From Bacillus salipaludis (GTDB lineage: Bacteria; Bacillota; Bacilli; Bacillales_B; DSM-18226), in the NCBI RefSeq assembly GCF_004358205.1, contig NZ_SMYO01000010.1, positions 1 through 64,000 of the forward strand: a stretch of 64,000 bases of DNA, read 5' to 3'. The position numbers and the translations under genes are program-made. Below, in pieces: positions 7,520 to 17,841 of this stretch (position 1 is its first letter; the number at the start of each line of letters is the position of its first letter). The notes beneath the pieces are model-generated. The model made no database searches. It saw nothing but the letters and a program-made list of their open reading frames with translations, and was not told the DNA's origin.

Positions 7520-8815
7520 ATGCAATTTACTAATTCAGAACGAATACATAGTGAAGCGCTTGAGCACATTGTTGGCGGTGTAAACAGCCCGTCCCGTTCC
7601 TACAAAGCTGTAGGTGGTGGTGCCCCAGTGGTTATGGAACGCGGTCAAGGCGCTTATTTTTGGGATGTCGATGGCAACCAGTATATCGATTATTTGGCAG
7701 CATACGGCCCCATTATCACAGGACATGCACACCCACATATTACGGAAGCAATCAAACGTGCAGCTGAAACAGGCGTACTTTACGGTACTCCTACACTCCA
7801 TGAGGTAAAGCTTGCAAGAATGCTAAAGGAAGCCATACCATCAATGGATAAAGTCCGCTTTGTCAATTCTGGAACCGAAGCGGTTATGACAACCATTCGC
7901 GTAGCGCGTGCCTACACAGGAAGAGATAAAATTATTAAATTTGCCGGTTGTTACCACGGCCACTCTGACTTGGTCCTTGTTGCAGCAGGATCCGGACCTT
8001 CCACTCTAGGAACACCTGATTCAGCCGGAGTGCCAAAAAGTATCGCTCAAGAAGTCATAACTGTTCCATTTAATGAGATTGAGCCACTTAAAGAAGCATT
8101 AGAAAAATGGGGCGACCAAATTGCGGCAGTACTAGTAGAACCGATTGTCGGTAACTTCGGGATTGTTGAACCAAAACCGGGCTTCCTACAGCAGGTTAAT
8201 GAGTTAACGCATGCAGCAGGTGCTCTTGTCATCTATGATGAAGTCATCACGGCGTTTCGTTTCATGTATGGCGGTGCACAAGACCTTTTAGGAATCCAGC
8301 CTGATTTGACTGCACTTGGAAAAATTATCGGCGGGGGTCTGCCAATTGGAGCCTATGGCGGACGTAAAGAAATTATGGAGAAAGTGGCACCGCTTGGCCC
8401 TGCCTATCAAGCTGGAACAATGGCAGGAAATCCCGCTTCAATGCTATCTGGAATCGCATGCCTTGAAGTGTTGAAACAAGATGGAGTATATGATTATTTA
8501 GACAGATTAGGAGCGAAACTTGAAGAGGGAATTTTAGCGGCAGCAAAGGAACACGGAGTTTCAATCACGATCAATCGATTAAAAGGGGCTTTAACCGTTT
8601 ATTTTACAACAGAAAAAGTTGAAAACTACGAGCAGGCGGAAAATACCGACGGCGAAACATTTGCCAAGTTTTTCAAGCTAATGCTTAACCAAGGAATTAA
8701 TCTAGCACCTTCTAAATATGAAGCATGGTTCTTAACCATTTCTCATACAGCAGAAGATGTTGAAGCAACGTTACACGCGGTTCACAATGCATTTTCCTCA
8801 CTTCGAAATGAATAA
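7520..8815 (+). CDS. gsaB: glutamate-1-semialdehyde 2,1-aminomutase (GsaB)
   Basis: A 431-residue class-III PLP aminotransferase of the HemL family. The N-terminal [15 protein letters not shown], the catalytic-loop GTPTLHE and PLP lysine Lys268 in [11 protein letters not shown] are visible. It converts glutamate-1-semialdehyde to 5-aminolevulinate. B. subtilis has two paralogues, HemL in the hem operon and GsaB at this syntenic place, so GsaB is preferred. The start is set by GGAGG 8 bases upstream. It is followed by a strong terminator, so it is monocistronic. Confidence 0.93.
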   Translation: MQFTNSERIHSEALEHIVGGVNSPSRSYKAVGGGAPVVMERGQGAYFWDVDGNQYIDYLAAYGPIITGHAHPHITEAIKRAAETGVLYGTPTLHEVKLARMLKEAIPSMDKVRFVNSGTEAVMTTIRVARAYTGRDKIIKFAGCYHGHSDLVLVAAGSGPSTLGTPDSAGVPKSIAQEVITVPFNEIEPLKEALEKWGDQIAAVLVEPIVGNFGIVEPKPGFLQQVNELTHAAGALVIYDEVITAFRFMYGGAQDLLGIQPDLTALGKIIGGGLPIGAYGGRKEIMEKVAPLGPAYQAGTMAGNPASMLSGIACLEVLKQDGVYDYLDRLGAKLEEGILAAAKEHGVSITINRLKGALTVYFTTEKVENYEQAENTDGETFAKFFKLMLNQGINLAPSKYEAWFLTISHTAEDVEATLHAVHNAFSSLRNE

Positions 8816-8836
8816 TTATACATTTTTTATGCACCA

Positions 8837-8863
8837 AAAGGGAGTATTTCCCACTCCCTTTTT
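8837..8863 (+). terminator. terminator of gsaB
   Basis: Stem AAAGGGAGT / ACTCCCTTT with a 7-base loop and a T tract, 20 bp after the stop codon. Confidence 0.9.
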
Positions 8864-8876
8864 CTTAAAAACCCCA

Positions 8877-8890
8877 TGAAAACGTTTACA
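8877..8890. promoter_or_regulatory. cre site (CcpA) upstream of the glutamate synthase gene
   Basis: TGAAAACGTTTACA matches the cre consensus TGWAANCGNTNWCA at every position. Its centre lies about 112 bp upstream of the predicted transcription start. A site that far upstream would be more consistent with activation than with roadblock repression (inference). Confidence 0.75.
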
Positions 8891-8960
8891 ACAATATATT
8901 ACCATCTCAATCTGATATGATTTTAATCTAATATTGATATGCAATTTTCTGTATATTTAT

Positions 8961-8989
8961 TTGATTTCTGAAAATTCATATGATACTAT
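8961..8989 (+). promoter_or_regulatory. probable promoter of the glutamate synthase gene
   Basis: TTGATT (8961-8966), 17 bp, TACTAT (8984-8989). It predicts a leader of about 125 nt before the ATG at 9120. The intergenic region 8816-9119 otherwise holds the gsaB terminator, the cre site and the leader. Confidence 0.55.
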
Positions 8990-9071
8990 AAGATTATTAA
9001 TTTTCCCATTATACTTTACGCCTCAGATCAGTGGCTTACCACAAATATCATTCTCAATCTAGAAATTTCTT

Positions 9072-9119
9072 AGGAGGTGAATCGGCTTTAGAGGACACCC
9101 TTTTAAAGCCCGACCACAA
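9072..9119 (+). promoter_or_regulatory. displaced SD with intervening hairpin before gltA
   Basis: A near-perfect SD AGGAGGTGA (9072-9080) has no ATG, GTG or TTG at normal distance. Between it and the ATG at 9120 is a 7-bp perfect hairpin, GGCTTTA (9084-9090) with TAAAGCC (9104-9110). Folding would shorten the SD-start gap from about 42 to about 15 nt. The ATG is supported by the usual 20-residue propeptide length. Confidence 0.6.
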
Positions 9120-12100
9120 ATGACACAAAAATATAATCCTTCCATTTTTAAAGATTTCCATAAACATGAACACGATTCATGTGGTATTGTTGCCTGCCTT
9201 GAAAAAAGCAAGATCCCAACAAGAAAGAATATCTTCGATTGTATCAATGCTCTTGTAACGATGAATCACCGGGCCGGCTTTATTAACGGTGAAGGGGATG
9301 GCGTTGGTATTCATATGGATATCCCTGTTGCCCTTTGGAAAGAAAAATTACAAAACGCAGGAATTGATCCTGTGCTCGCTGAAAAAGAGGAGTTTGCTGT
9401 CGGGCATGTTTTTATCAGTCAAAAAGCAAACTGGAATTCTACTAAAAATGAATTGCTTCAAAAACTTGCAAAATATGAATTAGAAATGATTTTTGAAACA
9501 ACAGAAGTTACAGACCCTTCTGCACTTGGACCCATTGCCATCCAGGAAAACCCTGTTTTCTGGCAATTTGCATGTCTTTCTAAAAAAAGCGGCCAAGAAT
9601 TAACAAAGGTCCTCTTTGAGGCATTGGTTGATTTTGAAATCAACGATCAAATCCATGTTGCATCACTTAGTCAGAGCCATGTAGTTTACAAAGTAATGGG
9701 GGCAGGTGATATTCTCCCGCGTTATTATCAGGACCTTTCTAACCCGCTTGCCGCTTCAACTATCACTTTAGGGCACAATCGTTATTCAACAAATACCCTT
9801 TCCAGCTTCTTCAGAGTCCAGCCATTTAGTGTACTTGGACATAATGGTGAAATCAATACAATTGCTAAGCTTCGGGATGAAGCAAGAATGATTGGGATTC
9901 CACTTGTAAAGGATGGCAGTGACTCACAGGATTTAAGCCGGACAATGGAAACCTTAATCTCAAGGGATGGATATTCTTTATTTGAAGCCATGGATCTTCT
10001 ATTTCCGCCAATTATTAATGAAATCAAAGCCTATCCTGAAAAACTGCAGGATTTATATACCTACCTTCGCGAAGCTTGGGGGCATTACGCACAAGGTCCT
10101 GCCGGAATCATCTCAAGATATGGCGATGAAGCTGTATTTAGTGTGGATGCACTTGGTCTCAGACCGCTATGGATGCTTGAAACGGAAACCTCCTATCTGT
10201 TTTCCTCAGAACCAGGGATTATTCCTTCAAGCGAATATGTAAATGATCCAAAACCGCTTGCACCTGGTGAAAAGGTTGGCTTTAAATGGCATGGAGATCA
10301 ATTGGATGTATATGAGCAAAATCGTTTCCAAAATGAAGTCTATAATCGAATCTCTAAGCGGTTAACAATTGCTAGTTCACGGAATCGATTACAAGCACCT
10401 AGCTTAAATAAAACAGTAACCATGAATTATCCGGATAAAATCCATAATGGACAATATAAGGCTTTCGGATGGGAACGTGACCATATCCAATTAATCGAAC
10501 AAATGGCGGAAAAAGGGGTCGAGCCAATCCGTTCATTAGGTCATGATGCACCACTAGCAGCTTTAAACCCAGAACGAAAAAATATCGCTGATTACTTTAA
10601 AGAAAGTGTAGCGGTTGTTACAAACCCTGCGATTGACCGGGATCGTGAAACAGAACATTTTTCGACACGTGTGGTAATTGGCAAACGTCCTTCTCTTTTC
10701 GTAAAAGAGGAAACGAATACCGTTCTAGAACTAATCACTCCTGTCTTAGTAGAAGGAAAAGCAGGTTTTAATTGTTCTGGAGAAATCGGACAGCCAAGCT
10801 TTGACCAAGTGATTCAATATTTTAATGAACAAAAACTAGCTTCGTTTATCTCAACGACCTTCCGTAAAGATGAAGAAATCAACTTGGCACTTGAAAGAAT
10901 TGCCTCTGAAGCGGTTCAGGCTGTTCAATCGGGAAAAACATTACTTGTTCTCGATGATGCCAAAGCACATCAAGACGATTTTTATTGGATTGATCCACAT
11001 TTAGTAACTTCAGCAATCGATCAGGCATTGGTAAAAGCTGAACTAAGAAGAGACTGCTCTTTAGTTTTACGTTCTGCTGCTATCCGTTCCTTGCACGATA
11101 TTATCACTGTTTTAGGGTTAGGCGCTGATTTAATTAGTCCTTACTACATGTTTATGACTGTTCTCGATGAATCGACTAAGCCATTGACCAATTTGTACAG
11201 TGCATTAACAAAAGGACTGGAAAAAGTAATTTCAACCATTGGAATTCATGAGTTGCGTGGTTATGGAAGACTGTTTTCAAGTATCGGTCTTCACGAAGAT
11301 ATCGCAAAAGTTTTAAATATTGTAAACTTCTTTGGTTCAAAGGAACTCGAATTTGGCTACGAGGCTATGAAACTGGATGCATTTTCTAGGGCTGAAGATT
11401 ACCAGAATGAAAAGGAAAGAGTCGGAAAGACCTTCCACCTCTTCCCGCGGATTTGGAAAGCAATCGGTGAAGTAGCCGCAACCGGTGATTATAATCTGTA
11501 CCGGGATAAAATCTCAGAGCAGGAGTTGGAAAATCCAACGACCATTCGTCACTTGGCTAGCTTAAAAGTATCCAATCATCCAATTTCACCTGATGAAGTA
11601 GATATTCGTGTAGGTGATCATGATTTACCGTTTTTAATTTCATCCATGTCATTCGGGTCGCAGAATGAAATTGCCTTTAGAGCATATGCAGAAGGCGCTG
11701 ACCGTTTAAATATGGTGAGCTTAAATGGTGAAGGCGGCGAAATTAAAGATATGCTTGGTAAATATCCAAAAACGCGGGGACAGCAAATCGCCTCCGGTCG
11801 TTTTGGAGTAAATGCCGAGCTGTTAAACTCTTCGAACCTGTTAGAAATTAAAATTGGTCAGGGTGCAAAACCTGGTGAAGGCGGACATTTACCTGGCTCA
11901 AAGGTAACAGCAAAGGTTGCTGCTGCACGTAATGCAACATTAGGCTCTGATTTGATTTCGCCATCAAACAACCATGATATTTATTCGATTGAAGATTTAG
12001 CGCAAATGATTCTAGAATTAAAAACAGCAAACGATCAGGCAAAAATTGCTGTTAAAGTTCCTGTTGTTCCAAATATCGGTACGATTGCAGTTGGAATTGC

Positions 12101-13589
12101 GAAAGCAGGCGCAGATATTATTACATTAAGTGGTTTTGACGGTGGTACAGGTGCCGCAAGAATTCATGCTTTACAACATGTTGGCTTGCCAGTAGAAATT
12201 GGTGTAAAAGCAGCACATAACGCCCTATTAGAAAGCGGCCTCCGCCATAAAGTTGAAATTTGGGCAGATGGCGGTATGAAGAGTGCAATGGATGTAATCA
12301 AAATCATGCTTTTAGGGGCAAACCGTGTTGGCTTTGGAACATTAGCCATGCTGTCAATCGGCTGTACAACATGCCGCGGATGCCACTTAGATACTTGTCA
12401 TGTTGGGATTGCAACTCAAATTGAATCAGAGGTTCAAGCGAAGGAACATGGACTACGACGTTTTGTTCCACGCCAATTGGATTTAGCTGTACAAGGAATT
12501 ATGAATCTTTTCACTGCTTTCGGGCAGGAATTAAAGGTGCTTGCAGCTTCCCTTGGAATTCGTGACCTGCAGGAAGCAGTCGGCCGCTCGGATTTATTAG
12601 TCCAAACAAGCGGACACCAAAACTTAGACCTTTCTTATTTGCTAAAAACTCTTGAAATCAGCCAATTTACGAAGGCCGAGGTATCAAAAACAATTGCTGA
12701 AGCACATATGCAGGTAGCCGTTGGTGCAGAATATCTTGATGCAAGCATTGATCAATTGCATAGTTCCCGTGAGTTTGAAAGTGTTACATCAGAGCAAAGG
12801 GTACTGGGAAGCCGTGTATCTTGCCACCGTGTTAGAGGCAGACTTGATGGTTCATACAAACAGTTAAAGCCTGTACAGTTGAAATATCGGGAAGGTTCCA
12901 TTCCAGGAAATGGATTAGGGGCATATAACAGTGAAGGCATCGTAATAACCGTTAATGGCGGCGGTCAAGATGGTGTTGGTAAGACATCCTTCGGAGGTAA
13001 TATTCAAATCCTGAAAGCGAAAGGTAAGAATGGCCGTTATTACAATGGCTCAGTTGGAAAAGGCTTTGGATACGGTGCCCAAAAAGGACTTTTAATTGCA
13101 CAGGGGAATGCTGATGCCCGTGCTGGAATTCGTCTGTCAGGGGCTGATTTAATCATCGGCGGTTCAGTTAAAAAACAAATCCCTGAGCAGGAAAATGGAA
13201 ACATCGGCGCCAATGCAAACATTAAGGGATTTGCATTTGAATATATGACAAACGGCCGTGGTCTTGTTCTAGGAGACCCAGGTCCATGGATTTGCGCAGG
13301 TATGACCGGCGGTGTCGTGTATACACGCCTTCAACCTGAAATGGGATTAACAAAAGAGGCGATTCAAAGAAGAATTGCCAAAGGGGCTAAGGTTTCTGTT
13401 AACCCATTAAACGAAAATGGAAAAAATGATGTGAATGAACTTTTAGGTCAATACATCAGCTTACTCGAGAATGATGGCCAGGTTGAAGAAGCAAAACAGC
13501 TTCAATCCCTTCTCGCTAATCTCGAAGGCCATTTCGTACAAATTGTTCCGGTTAAAGAGCAAGCAGATCCATCCGTTTCAACAGAATGA
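9120..13589 (+). CDS. gltA: glutamate synthase large subunit, orphan lineage
   Basis: A 1489-residue protein with the full large-subunit architecture: class-II glutamine amidotransferase with nucleophile Cys21 in HDSCGI after a 20-residue propeptide, NGEINT, a central domain, the FMN/TIM-barrel synthase domain, a 3Fe-4S motif C1082-x5-C1088-x4-C1093, and a C-terminal GXGXG beta-helix. It makes glutamate from glutamine and 2-oxoglutarate. The N-terminal third is diverged from B. subtilis GltA, and no small subunit (gltB) or gltC is adjacent. The electron donor is therefore uncertain: a remote GltB or ferredoxin are options. It is inserted between gsaB and ygaE, which are neighbours in B. subtilis. 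Confidence 0.9.
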   Translation: MTQKYNPSIFKDFHKHEHDSCGIVACLEKSKIPTRKNIFDCINALVTMNHRAGFINGEGDGVGIHMDIPVALWKEKLQNAGIDPVLAEKEEFAVGHVFISQKANWNSTKNELLQKLAKYELEMIFETTEVTDPSALGPIAIQENPVFWQFACLSKKSGQELTKVLFEALVDFEINDQIHVASLSQSHVVYKVMGAGDILPRYYQDLSNPLAASTITLGHNRYSTNTLSSFFRVQPFSVLGHNGEINTIAKLRDEARMIGIPLVKDGSDSQDLSRTMETLISRDGYSLFEAMDLLFPPIINEIKAYPEKLQDLYTYLREAWGHYAQGPAGIISRYGDEAVFSVDALGLRPLWMLETETSYLFSSEPGIIPSSEYVNDPKPLAPGEKVGFKWHGDQLDVYEQNRFQNEVYNRISKRLTIASSRNRLQAPSLNKTVTMNYPDKIHNGQYKAFGWERDHIQLIEQMAEKGVEPIRSLGHDAPLAALNPERKNIADYFKESVAVVTNPAIDRDRETEHFSTRVVIGKRPSLFVKEETNTVLELITPVLVEGKAGFNCSGEIGQPSFDQVIQYFNEQKLASFISTTFRKDEEINLALERIASEAVQAVQSGKTLLVLDDAKAHQDDFYWIDPHLVTSAIDQALVKAELRRDCSLVLRSAAIRSLHDIITVLGLGADLISPYYMFMTVLDESTKPLTNLYSALTKGLEKVISTIGIHELRGYGRLFSSIGLHEDIAKVLNIVNFFGSKELEFGYEAMKLDAFSRAEDYQNEKERVGKTFHLFPRIWKAIGEVAATGDYNLYRDKISEQELENPTTIRHLASLKVSNHPISPDEVDIRVGDHDLPFLISSMSFGSQNEIAFRAYAEGADRLNMVSLNGEGGEIKDMLGKYPKTRGQQIASGRFGVNAELLNSSNLLEIKIGQGAKPGEGGHLPGSKVTAKVAAARNATLGSDLISPSNNHDIYSIEDLAQMILELKTANDQAKIAVKVPVVPNIGTIAVGIAKAGADIITLSGFDGGTGAARIHALQHVGLPVEIGVKAAHNALLESGLRHKVEIWADGGMKSAMDVIKIMLLGANRVGFGTLAMLSIGCTTCRGCHLDTCHVGIATQIESEVQAKEHGLRRFVPRQLDLAVQGIMNLFTAFGQELKVLAASLGIRDLQEAVGRSDLLVQTSGHQNLDLSYLLKTLEISQFTKAEVSKTIAEAHMQVAVGAEYLDASIDQLHSSREFESVTSEQRVLGSRVSCHRVRGRLDGSYKQLKPVQLKYREGSIPGNGLGAYNSEGIVITVNGGGQDGVGKTSFGGNIQILKAKGKNGRYYNGSVGKGFGYGAQKGLLIAQGNADARAGIRLSGADLIIGGSVKKQIPEQENGNIGANANIKGFAFEYMTNGRGLVLGDPGPWICAGMTGGVVYTRLQPEMGLTKEAIQRRIAKGAKVSVNPLNENGKNDVNELLGQYISLLENDGQVEEAKQLQSLLANLEGHFVQIVPVKEQADPSVSTE

Positions 13590-13592
13590 TAC

Positions 13593-13628
13593 AAAAAACG
13601 TCCGCATCATACAGCGGACGTTTTTTTT
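13593..13628 (+). terminator. terminator of gltA
   Basis: Perfect stem ACGTCCGC / GCGGACGT (13598-13605 with 13613-13620) and eight T residues. Confidence 0.95.
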
Positions 13629-13757
13629 GTAGAAAAATATAACATAAAATTCATATTAATTCTCTTGATTATATGTTTTAATCCATGTATAGTCATTTAT
13701 TGTTTCACATTGAACAAACTAGTATTAGACAATTTTTTGAAAGGAATTCATTTTTTT

Positions 13758-14834
13758 ATGAAGTTAGGCGCCCGCATTTTAAAAACGGGAATAGCAATCA
13801 TTTTGTCCCTTTATCTTGGTCAGCTGCTGCATTCGCCATCACCGGTATTTGCCGGCATCTCTGCCATCTTTGCGATTCAGCCAACCATTTATCGTTCGTA
13901 TTTAACTATTATTGAACAAATTCAAGGAAATATCATCGGGGCATTACTCGCGGTATTTTTCGTTCTCACATTAGGAAATCATTTTACTGTCATTGGATTA
14001 GCAGCCATTATTGCCATAAGTATCAATCTTAAGCTGAAACTAGAAAATACCATCGGTCTTTCCCTCGTCACATTGGTTTCGATTATGGAAACCACTGGCG
14101 GGAATTTCATACCGTTTGCGGCCATCCGGTTCTCTACCATCATGATCGGGGTATTTTCAGCTTTTATTGTCAATTTAGTGTTTATGCCGCCAAAGTATGA
14201 AAGTAAGCTTTATTTTAAAATATCGAGCACCACCGAGGAATTAATCCGGTGGATTCGCCTAAGTACCCGGCATGATTTTGAACATCATCTTCTGAAAGAA
14301 GAGATTGAAAAGCTCAAAGATAGTCTCATTAAAATGGAACAGTTTTATGGGATGTACAAGGAAGAACATAATTATTTTAAGAAAAAAAACTTGGAAAAAT
14401 CACGCAAGCTGGTGGTTTACCGGCAAATGATTTTTACGGCAAAAAAAGGTGTCGATACCTTAAGAAAACTTCATCGCTTTGAAAATGAAATTCTCCTGCT
14501 GCCGGAACATTTTCAACAGGCGATTCAAGAGCAGCTGGATAACCTCATTTACCACCATGAACAACTCATGCTTCGATTTATTGGGAAAGTGCCGGAACCT
14601 GCAACCGAATCAGGCGGAAATGATTTTCTAAATAAAAAAGAGCTTTACGATCTTTTTATCACTCACCAAAAGGAGTACACAGATCCAGATAATCCGCATC
14701 TTTACCATATCATGCAAATCACTGCCTTTATTATTGACTACGGAGAACAACTTGAGCATCTTGACACATTAATCTCGAGCTTCTATTCCTATCATGATAA
14801 CGAGGTTCCCATTGAAGAAAAAAGCCATGAATAA
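13758..14834 (+). CDS. ygaE: aromatic acid exporter family protein (YgaE)
   Basis: A 358-residue protein with six hydrophobic helices in the first 145 residues (ArAE_1/DUF939-type) and a long helical cytoplasmic tail. It corresponds to B. subtilis YgaE by position and layout. The family is related to aromatic acid exporters, but no substrate is known. The start at 13758 (MKLGARIL) aligns with the first membrane helix; the frame is open upstream to 13665, but that extension has no plausible SD. AAAGGA lies somewhat far (12-13 bases) from the chosen ATG. Confidence 0.8.
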   Translation: MKLGARILKTGIAIILSLYLGQLLHSPSPVFAGISAIFAIQPTIYRSYLTIIEQIQGNIIGALLAVFFVLTLGNHFTVIGLAAIIAISINLKLKLENTIGLSLVTLVSIMETTGGNFIPFAAIRFSTIMIGVFSAFIVNLVFMPPKYESKLYFKISSTTEELIRWIRLSTRHDFEHHLLKEEIEKLKDSLIKMEQFYGMYKEEHNYFKKKNLEKSRKLVVYRQMIFTAKKGVDTLRKLHRFENEILLLPEHFQQAIQEQLDNLIYHHEQLMLRFIGKVPEPATESGGNDFLNKKELYDLFITHQKEYTDPDNPHLYHIMQITAFIIDYGEQLEHLDTLISSFYSYHDNEVPIEEKSHE

Positions 14835-14867
14835 AAAACCGAAGCAGATTTATGCTTCGGTTTTTTC
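14833..14867. terminator. bidirectional terminator between ygaE and ygaD
   Basis: Perfect stem AAAAAACCGAAGC / GCTTCGGTTTTTT between convergent genes. A and T tracts flank both sides, so it can serve both. It overlaps the ygaD 3' end. Confidence 0.93.
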
Positions 14868-16616
14868 CTTTTGATCCAGCTGTTGTACCTGGAATAATTT
14901 ATAATAATTCCCTTGTTTCGCCATTAATTCTTCATGGCTTCCTATTTCGACAATTTCACCATGTTCGATGAGAACAATCCGATTGGCATGGGTAATCGTT
15001 GATAATCGGTGAGCAACAATAAAGGTAGTCCTGTCCTTTGCAAGCTCCTCAAGGGATTCTTGAATAAGATGTTCACTTTCCAAATCAAGGGCTGATGTTG
15101 CTTCATCCAAAATTAAGATAGGCGGATTCTTTAAGAATACGCGGGCAATCGCAATTCGTTGTTTCTGGCCGCCAGAAAGCTTTACACCCCTTTCCCCTAC
15201 CCGAGTGTTATACCCCTCTGTAAGATTTAATATAAATTCATGAGCATTTGCCGCTTTTGCCGCTTGAATGACCTCTTCATCTGAAGCATCTGGTTTTCCT
15301 AACAATATATTTTCTTTCACCGATTCACTAAAAAGAATATTATCCTGAAAAACCACTCCAATTTTGTCTCGTAAGGATTGAACTTTAAAGTGACGGATAT
15401 CAACCCCATCTAGAATGATTCTTCCTTCTGTTACATCATAAAACCTAGGGATTAAGCTTACGAAGGTTGATTTTCCACCGCCGCTCATCCCAACTAAGGC
15501 AATGGTCTCCCCCTTTTTAACATCTAAGGAAATATTCTTTAATACTTTCTCTTCTGCTGCTCCATACGAAAAATTAACTTTTTCGAATGAAAGGTCTCCA
15601 TTAACGGTTGTACAGTCAATGGCATTCGGTGCATCGACAATATCATATTTTTCATCCATAAATTCAAACACACGGTCCATCGATGCGAATGATTGAGTAA
15701 TGGTTGTTGAAGAGTTAACCAATCTTCTTAATGGATTATAAAGCTTATCGATATAAGCGAAAAAGGCCACCATTGTCCCTAAAGAAAGATCATGATGGAT
15801 GACCAAATAGGCAGAATAACCAATGACAATTAAGGGGGCAATATCCGTAATCGTATTAACTGCAGAGAACGCCTTTGCATTCCAGCTTGTGTGCTGTAGT
15901 GCTTTTTCTAAAAAGTTCTTGTTCTGCTTATCAAATTGAGTCTGCTCGTAGTCCTCAATCGCAAAGCTCTTAATAACAGGCATCCCTTGGACCCGTTCAT
16001 GTAAATAGCTTTGGACCTCAGCAAGAGCCTGTGAACGAATTCTGGTAAATTTACGCAGATTTCCAAAAAAGTATCTTACAGAAATAGCGTAAAGCGGGAA
16101 TAGCAGGATGGATACAATCGTCAGCTTCACATTCATCGAAAACATAATAATAATGGCAATGACAATGGTTGCAATATCCAACCATAGATTCATCAAACCG
16201 GAAATAACGAAGGTTTTCGTTTGCTCGACATCATTTATCACACGAGATATAATTTCACCGGCTCTTGTGTTTGCATAATATCTAAAGCTCAATTTTTGAA
16301 TATGGGTATATAGCTGATCGCGGATATCATAGAGAATTTTACTTGAAGTCCATTGTGCAAAGTATTGTCGATAATATTCAATTGGCGGCCTAAGAATGAC
16401 GAAAATTACAATCATTGCTCCCAGCATGGTCATTAACTTATGAATTTTCGCCTCATCGGCTAATGAGTGATTGTTAATAATATCATCGACCACGTATTTA
16501 ATCAGCATTGGGATGATTAACGGGATTCCGAATTTTATAACCCCGATCATAATGGTTCCAAGGATTTGCACCCTGTATGGCTTAACAAACTGTAGGTACC
16601 TGCGTATACTATTCAA
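14850..16616 (-). CDS. ygaD: ABC transporter, fused permease-ATPase (YgaD)
   Basis: A 588-residue half-transporter of the MsbA/LmrA type: six membrane helices in residues 1-300, then an NBD with Walker [10 protein letters not shown] (376-384), signature LSGGQ (480-484) and Walker B ILILDE (500-505). It should homodimerise as a lipid or drug exporter. The start is taken as TTG at 16616, because AGGGGAG is 6 bases upstream and the protein then begins like B. subtilis YgaD. The frame is open 81 bp further upstream without an SD. Confidence 0.88.
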   Translation of the reverse strand: MNSIRRYLQFVKPYRVQILGTIMIGVIKFGIPLIIPMLIKYVVDDIINNHSLADEAKIHKLMTMLGAMIVIFVILRPPIEYYRQYFAQWTSSKILYDIRDQLYTHIQKLSFRYYANTRAGEIISRVINDVEQTKTFVISGLMNLWLDIATIVIAIIIMFSMNVKLTIVSILLFPLYAISVRYFFGNLRKFTRIRSQALAEVQSYLHERVQGMPVIKSFAIEDYEQTQFDKQNKNFLEKALQHTSWNAKAFSAVNTITDIAPLIVIGYSAYLVIHHDLSLGTMVAFFAYIDKLYNPLRRLVNSSTTITQSFASMDRVFEFMDEKYDIVDAPNAIDCTTVNGDLSFEKVNFSYGAAEEKVLKNISLDVKKGETIALVGMSGGGKSTFVSLIPRFYDVTEGRIILDGVDIRHFKVQSLRDKIGVVFQDNILFSESVKENILLGKPDASDEEVIQAAKAANAHEFILNLTEGYNTRVGERGVKLSGGQKQRIAIARVFLKNPPILILDEATSALDLESEHLIQESLEELAKDRTTFIVAHRLSTITHANRIVLIEHGEIVEIGSHEELMAKQGNYYKLFQVQQLDQKEKTEA

Positions 16617-16704
16617 AGAATTCTCCCCTGTTCTACATATGCTTTTCCATCCAAATAAAAACCTGTTGATGATTGTTTCAACAGGTCTAAAAAGCATTTT
16701 TTAT

Positions 16705-17235
16705 CTAGCGTCGATATGTTAAATAACGTTCGTACCAAATATCAATGAAGTCTGGCGCAAAAGGACCTTTTCGCTGACGAATCCAGCGAATGAGCTTATC
16801 TACGTTTTTCTTCAGAATTTGGTCGATTACTTCAGGGTATTTCATCTCTCGGCGATGGCGCTCATATTCATCTTCATCTAATAAATTGAATGTCATATCA
16901 GGATACACCTTTATATCCAAATCATAATCAATATATTTCAGCGCTTCCCCGTCAAAAATAAACGGAGAACTTAAGTTACAATAATAATAAATCCCGTCTT
17001 CCCGAATCATTCCAATCACATTGAACCAGCATTGGGAGTGAAAGTAACAAATAGCCGGTTCCCTAGTAATCCATGTTCTTCCATCTGATTCTGTTACAAT
17101 CGTCCGATCATTTCCGCCAATCACTAAATTTTGCGATCCTTTTAAAACGGTTGTTTCTTCCCAGACCCGATGGATGTGCCCATTGTGTTTATAGCTATGT
17201 ATTTGTACTGGTTCTCCTTCGATGGGTACGCCCAT
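16705..17235 (-). CDS. ygaC: nucleoside tri-/diphosphate phosphatase, DUF402 (YgaC)
   Basis: A 176-residue DUF402 protein closely resembling B. subtilis YgaC, with the strongly conserved [13 protein letters not shown] core and the acidic ligands in [13 protein letters not shown]. The family contains metal-dependent nucleoside tri- and diphosphate phosphatases (Ntdp of Staphylococcus aureus). The ATG at 17235 is chosen because AGGGGAG is correctly spaced. It lies 88 bp upstream of ygaD on the same strand and may be cotranscribed with it. Confidence 0.88.
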   Translation of the reverse strand: MGVPIEGEPVQIHSYKHNGHIHRVWEETTVLKGSQNLVIGGNDRTIVTESDGRTWITREPAICYFHSQCWFNVIGMIREDGIYYYCNLSSPFIFDGEALKYIDYDLDIKVYPDMTFNLLDEDEYERHRREMKYPEVIDQILKKNVDKLIRWIRQRKGPFAPDFIDIWYERYLTYRR

Positions 17236-17365
17236 ATTCTCCCCTACCTTCATTCCTGAACGCTTTGTAACCTATTCGAAAAAATTTTTAAATACCGGTA
17301 AATGGCAACAAAGTACAATTCCTCTTTTATATTATTATAACGGTTGAACAAGGATTTTAAAACAA

Positions 17366-17391
17366 AAGAGCCATTGAATTCAATGACTCTT
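17366..17391 (-). terminator. terminator of ygaB
   Basis: AAGAGTCATTGAATTCAATGGCTCTT (minus strand) forms a long stem followed by a T-rich tract, between ygaB and ygaC. Confidence 0.75.
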
Positions 17392-17433
17392 AAGGAAAAA
17401 TTTACGTATTTTCTTATATTTATCCTTTTTTCT

Positions 17434-17691
17434 CTACCTTGAAGGGGTTAAGTTTGTTACTTGATAGGACTGGATGACTTCTTCTGTTTGTTTTTCAAAT
17501 ATTAATTGAATCTCTTTTAATTCCTTTTTCATTTGTTGAATATCAGTCTGAATACTCTCAAGCTCCGTTTCATTTTGCAGATTTTGCAATTCTGCTTCAA
17601 TCTCAAGACAGCGTTCCAGCTCGGCTTGAAGGTATAATAATTTTTCCATTGTGATCATTTGTTCGGAAACTAATCGGTTAAATTGATCCAT
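17434..17691 (-). CDS. ygaB: YgaB-like coiled-coil protein
   Basis: An 85-residue, highly acidic, almost entirely helical protein with heptad-like leucines through residues 10-70, matching YgaB by position between ygaC and sspE. The start at 17691 (MDQFNRL) has GAGG 3-5 bases before it and GGTGAGG slightly upstream. A GTG 9 bases upstream is an alternative. Function is unknown. Confidence 0.72.
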   Translation of the reverse strand: MDQFNRLVSEQMITMEKLLYLQAELERCLEIEAELQNLQNETELESIQTDIQQMKKELKEIQLIFEKQTEEVIQSYQVTNLTPSR

Positions 17692-17841
17692 TTCCCTCAC
17701 CGCCTTATATTTTGTACTTTATAAATATTCTTGAACAAATCCATTTATCCTTTGACTATTTATGTAAACTTTATGGAACATTTGTCGAATTTGAGAAGAT
17801 GTTTCTAAAAGGGACTTATTTGATCTATTTTACGATTACCT

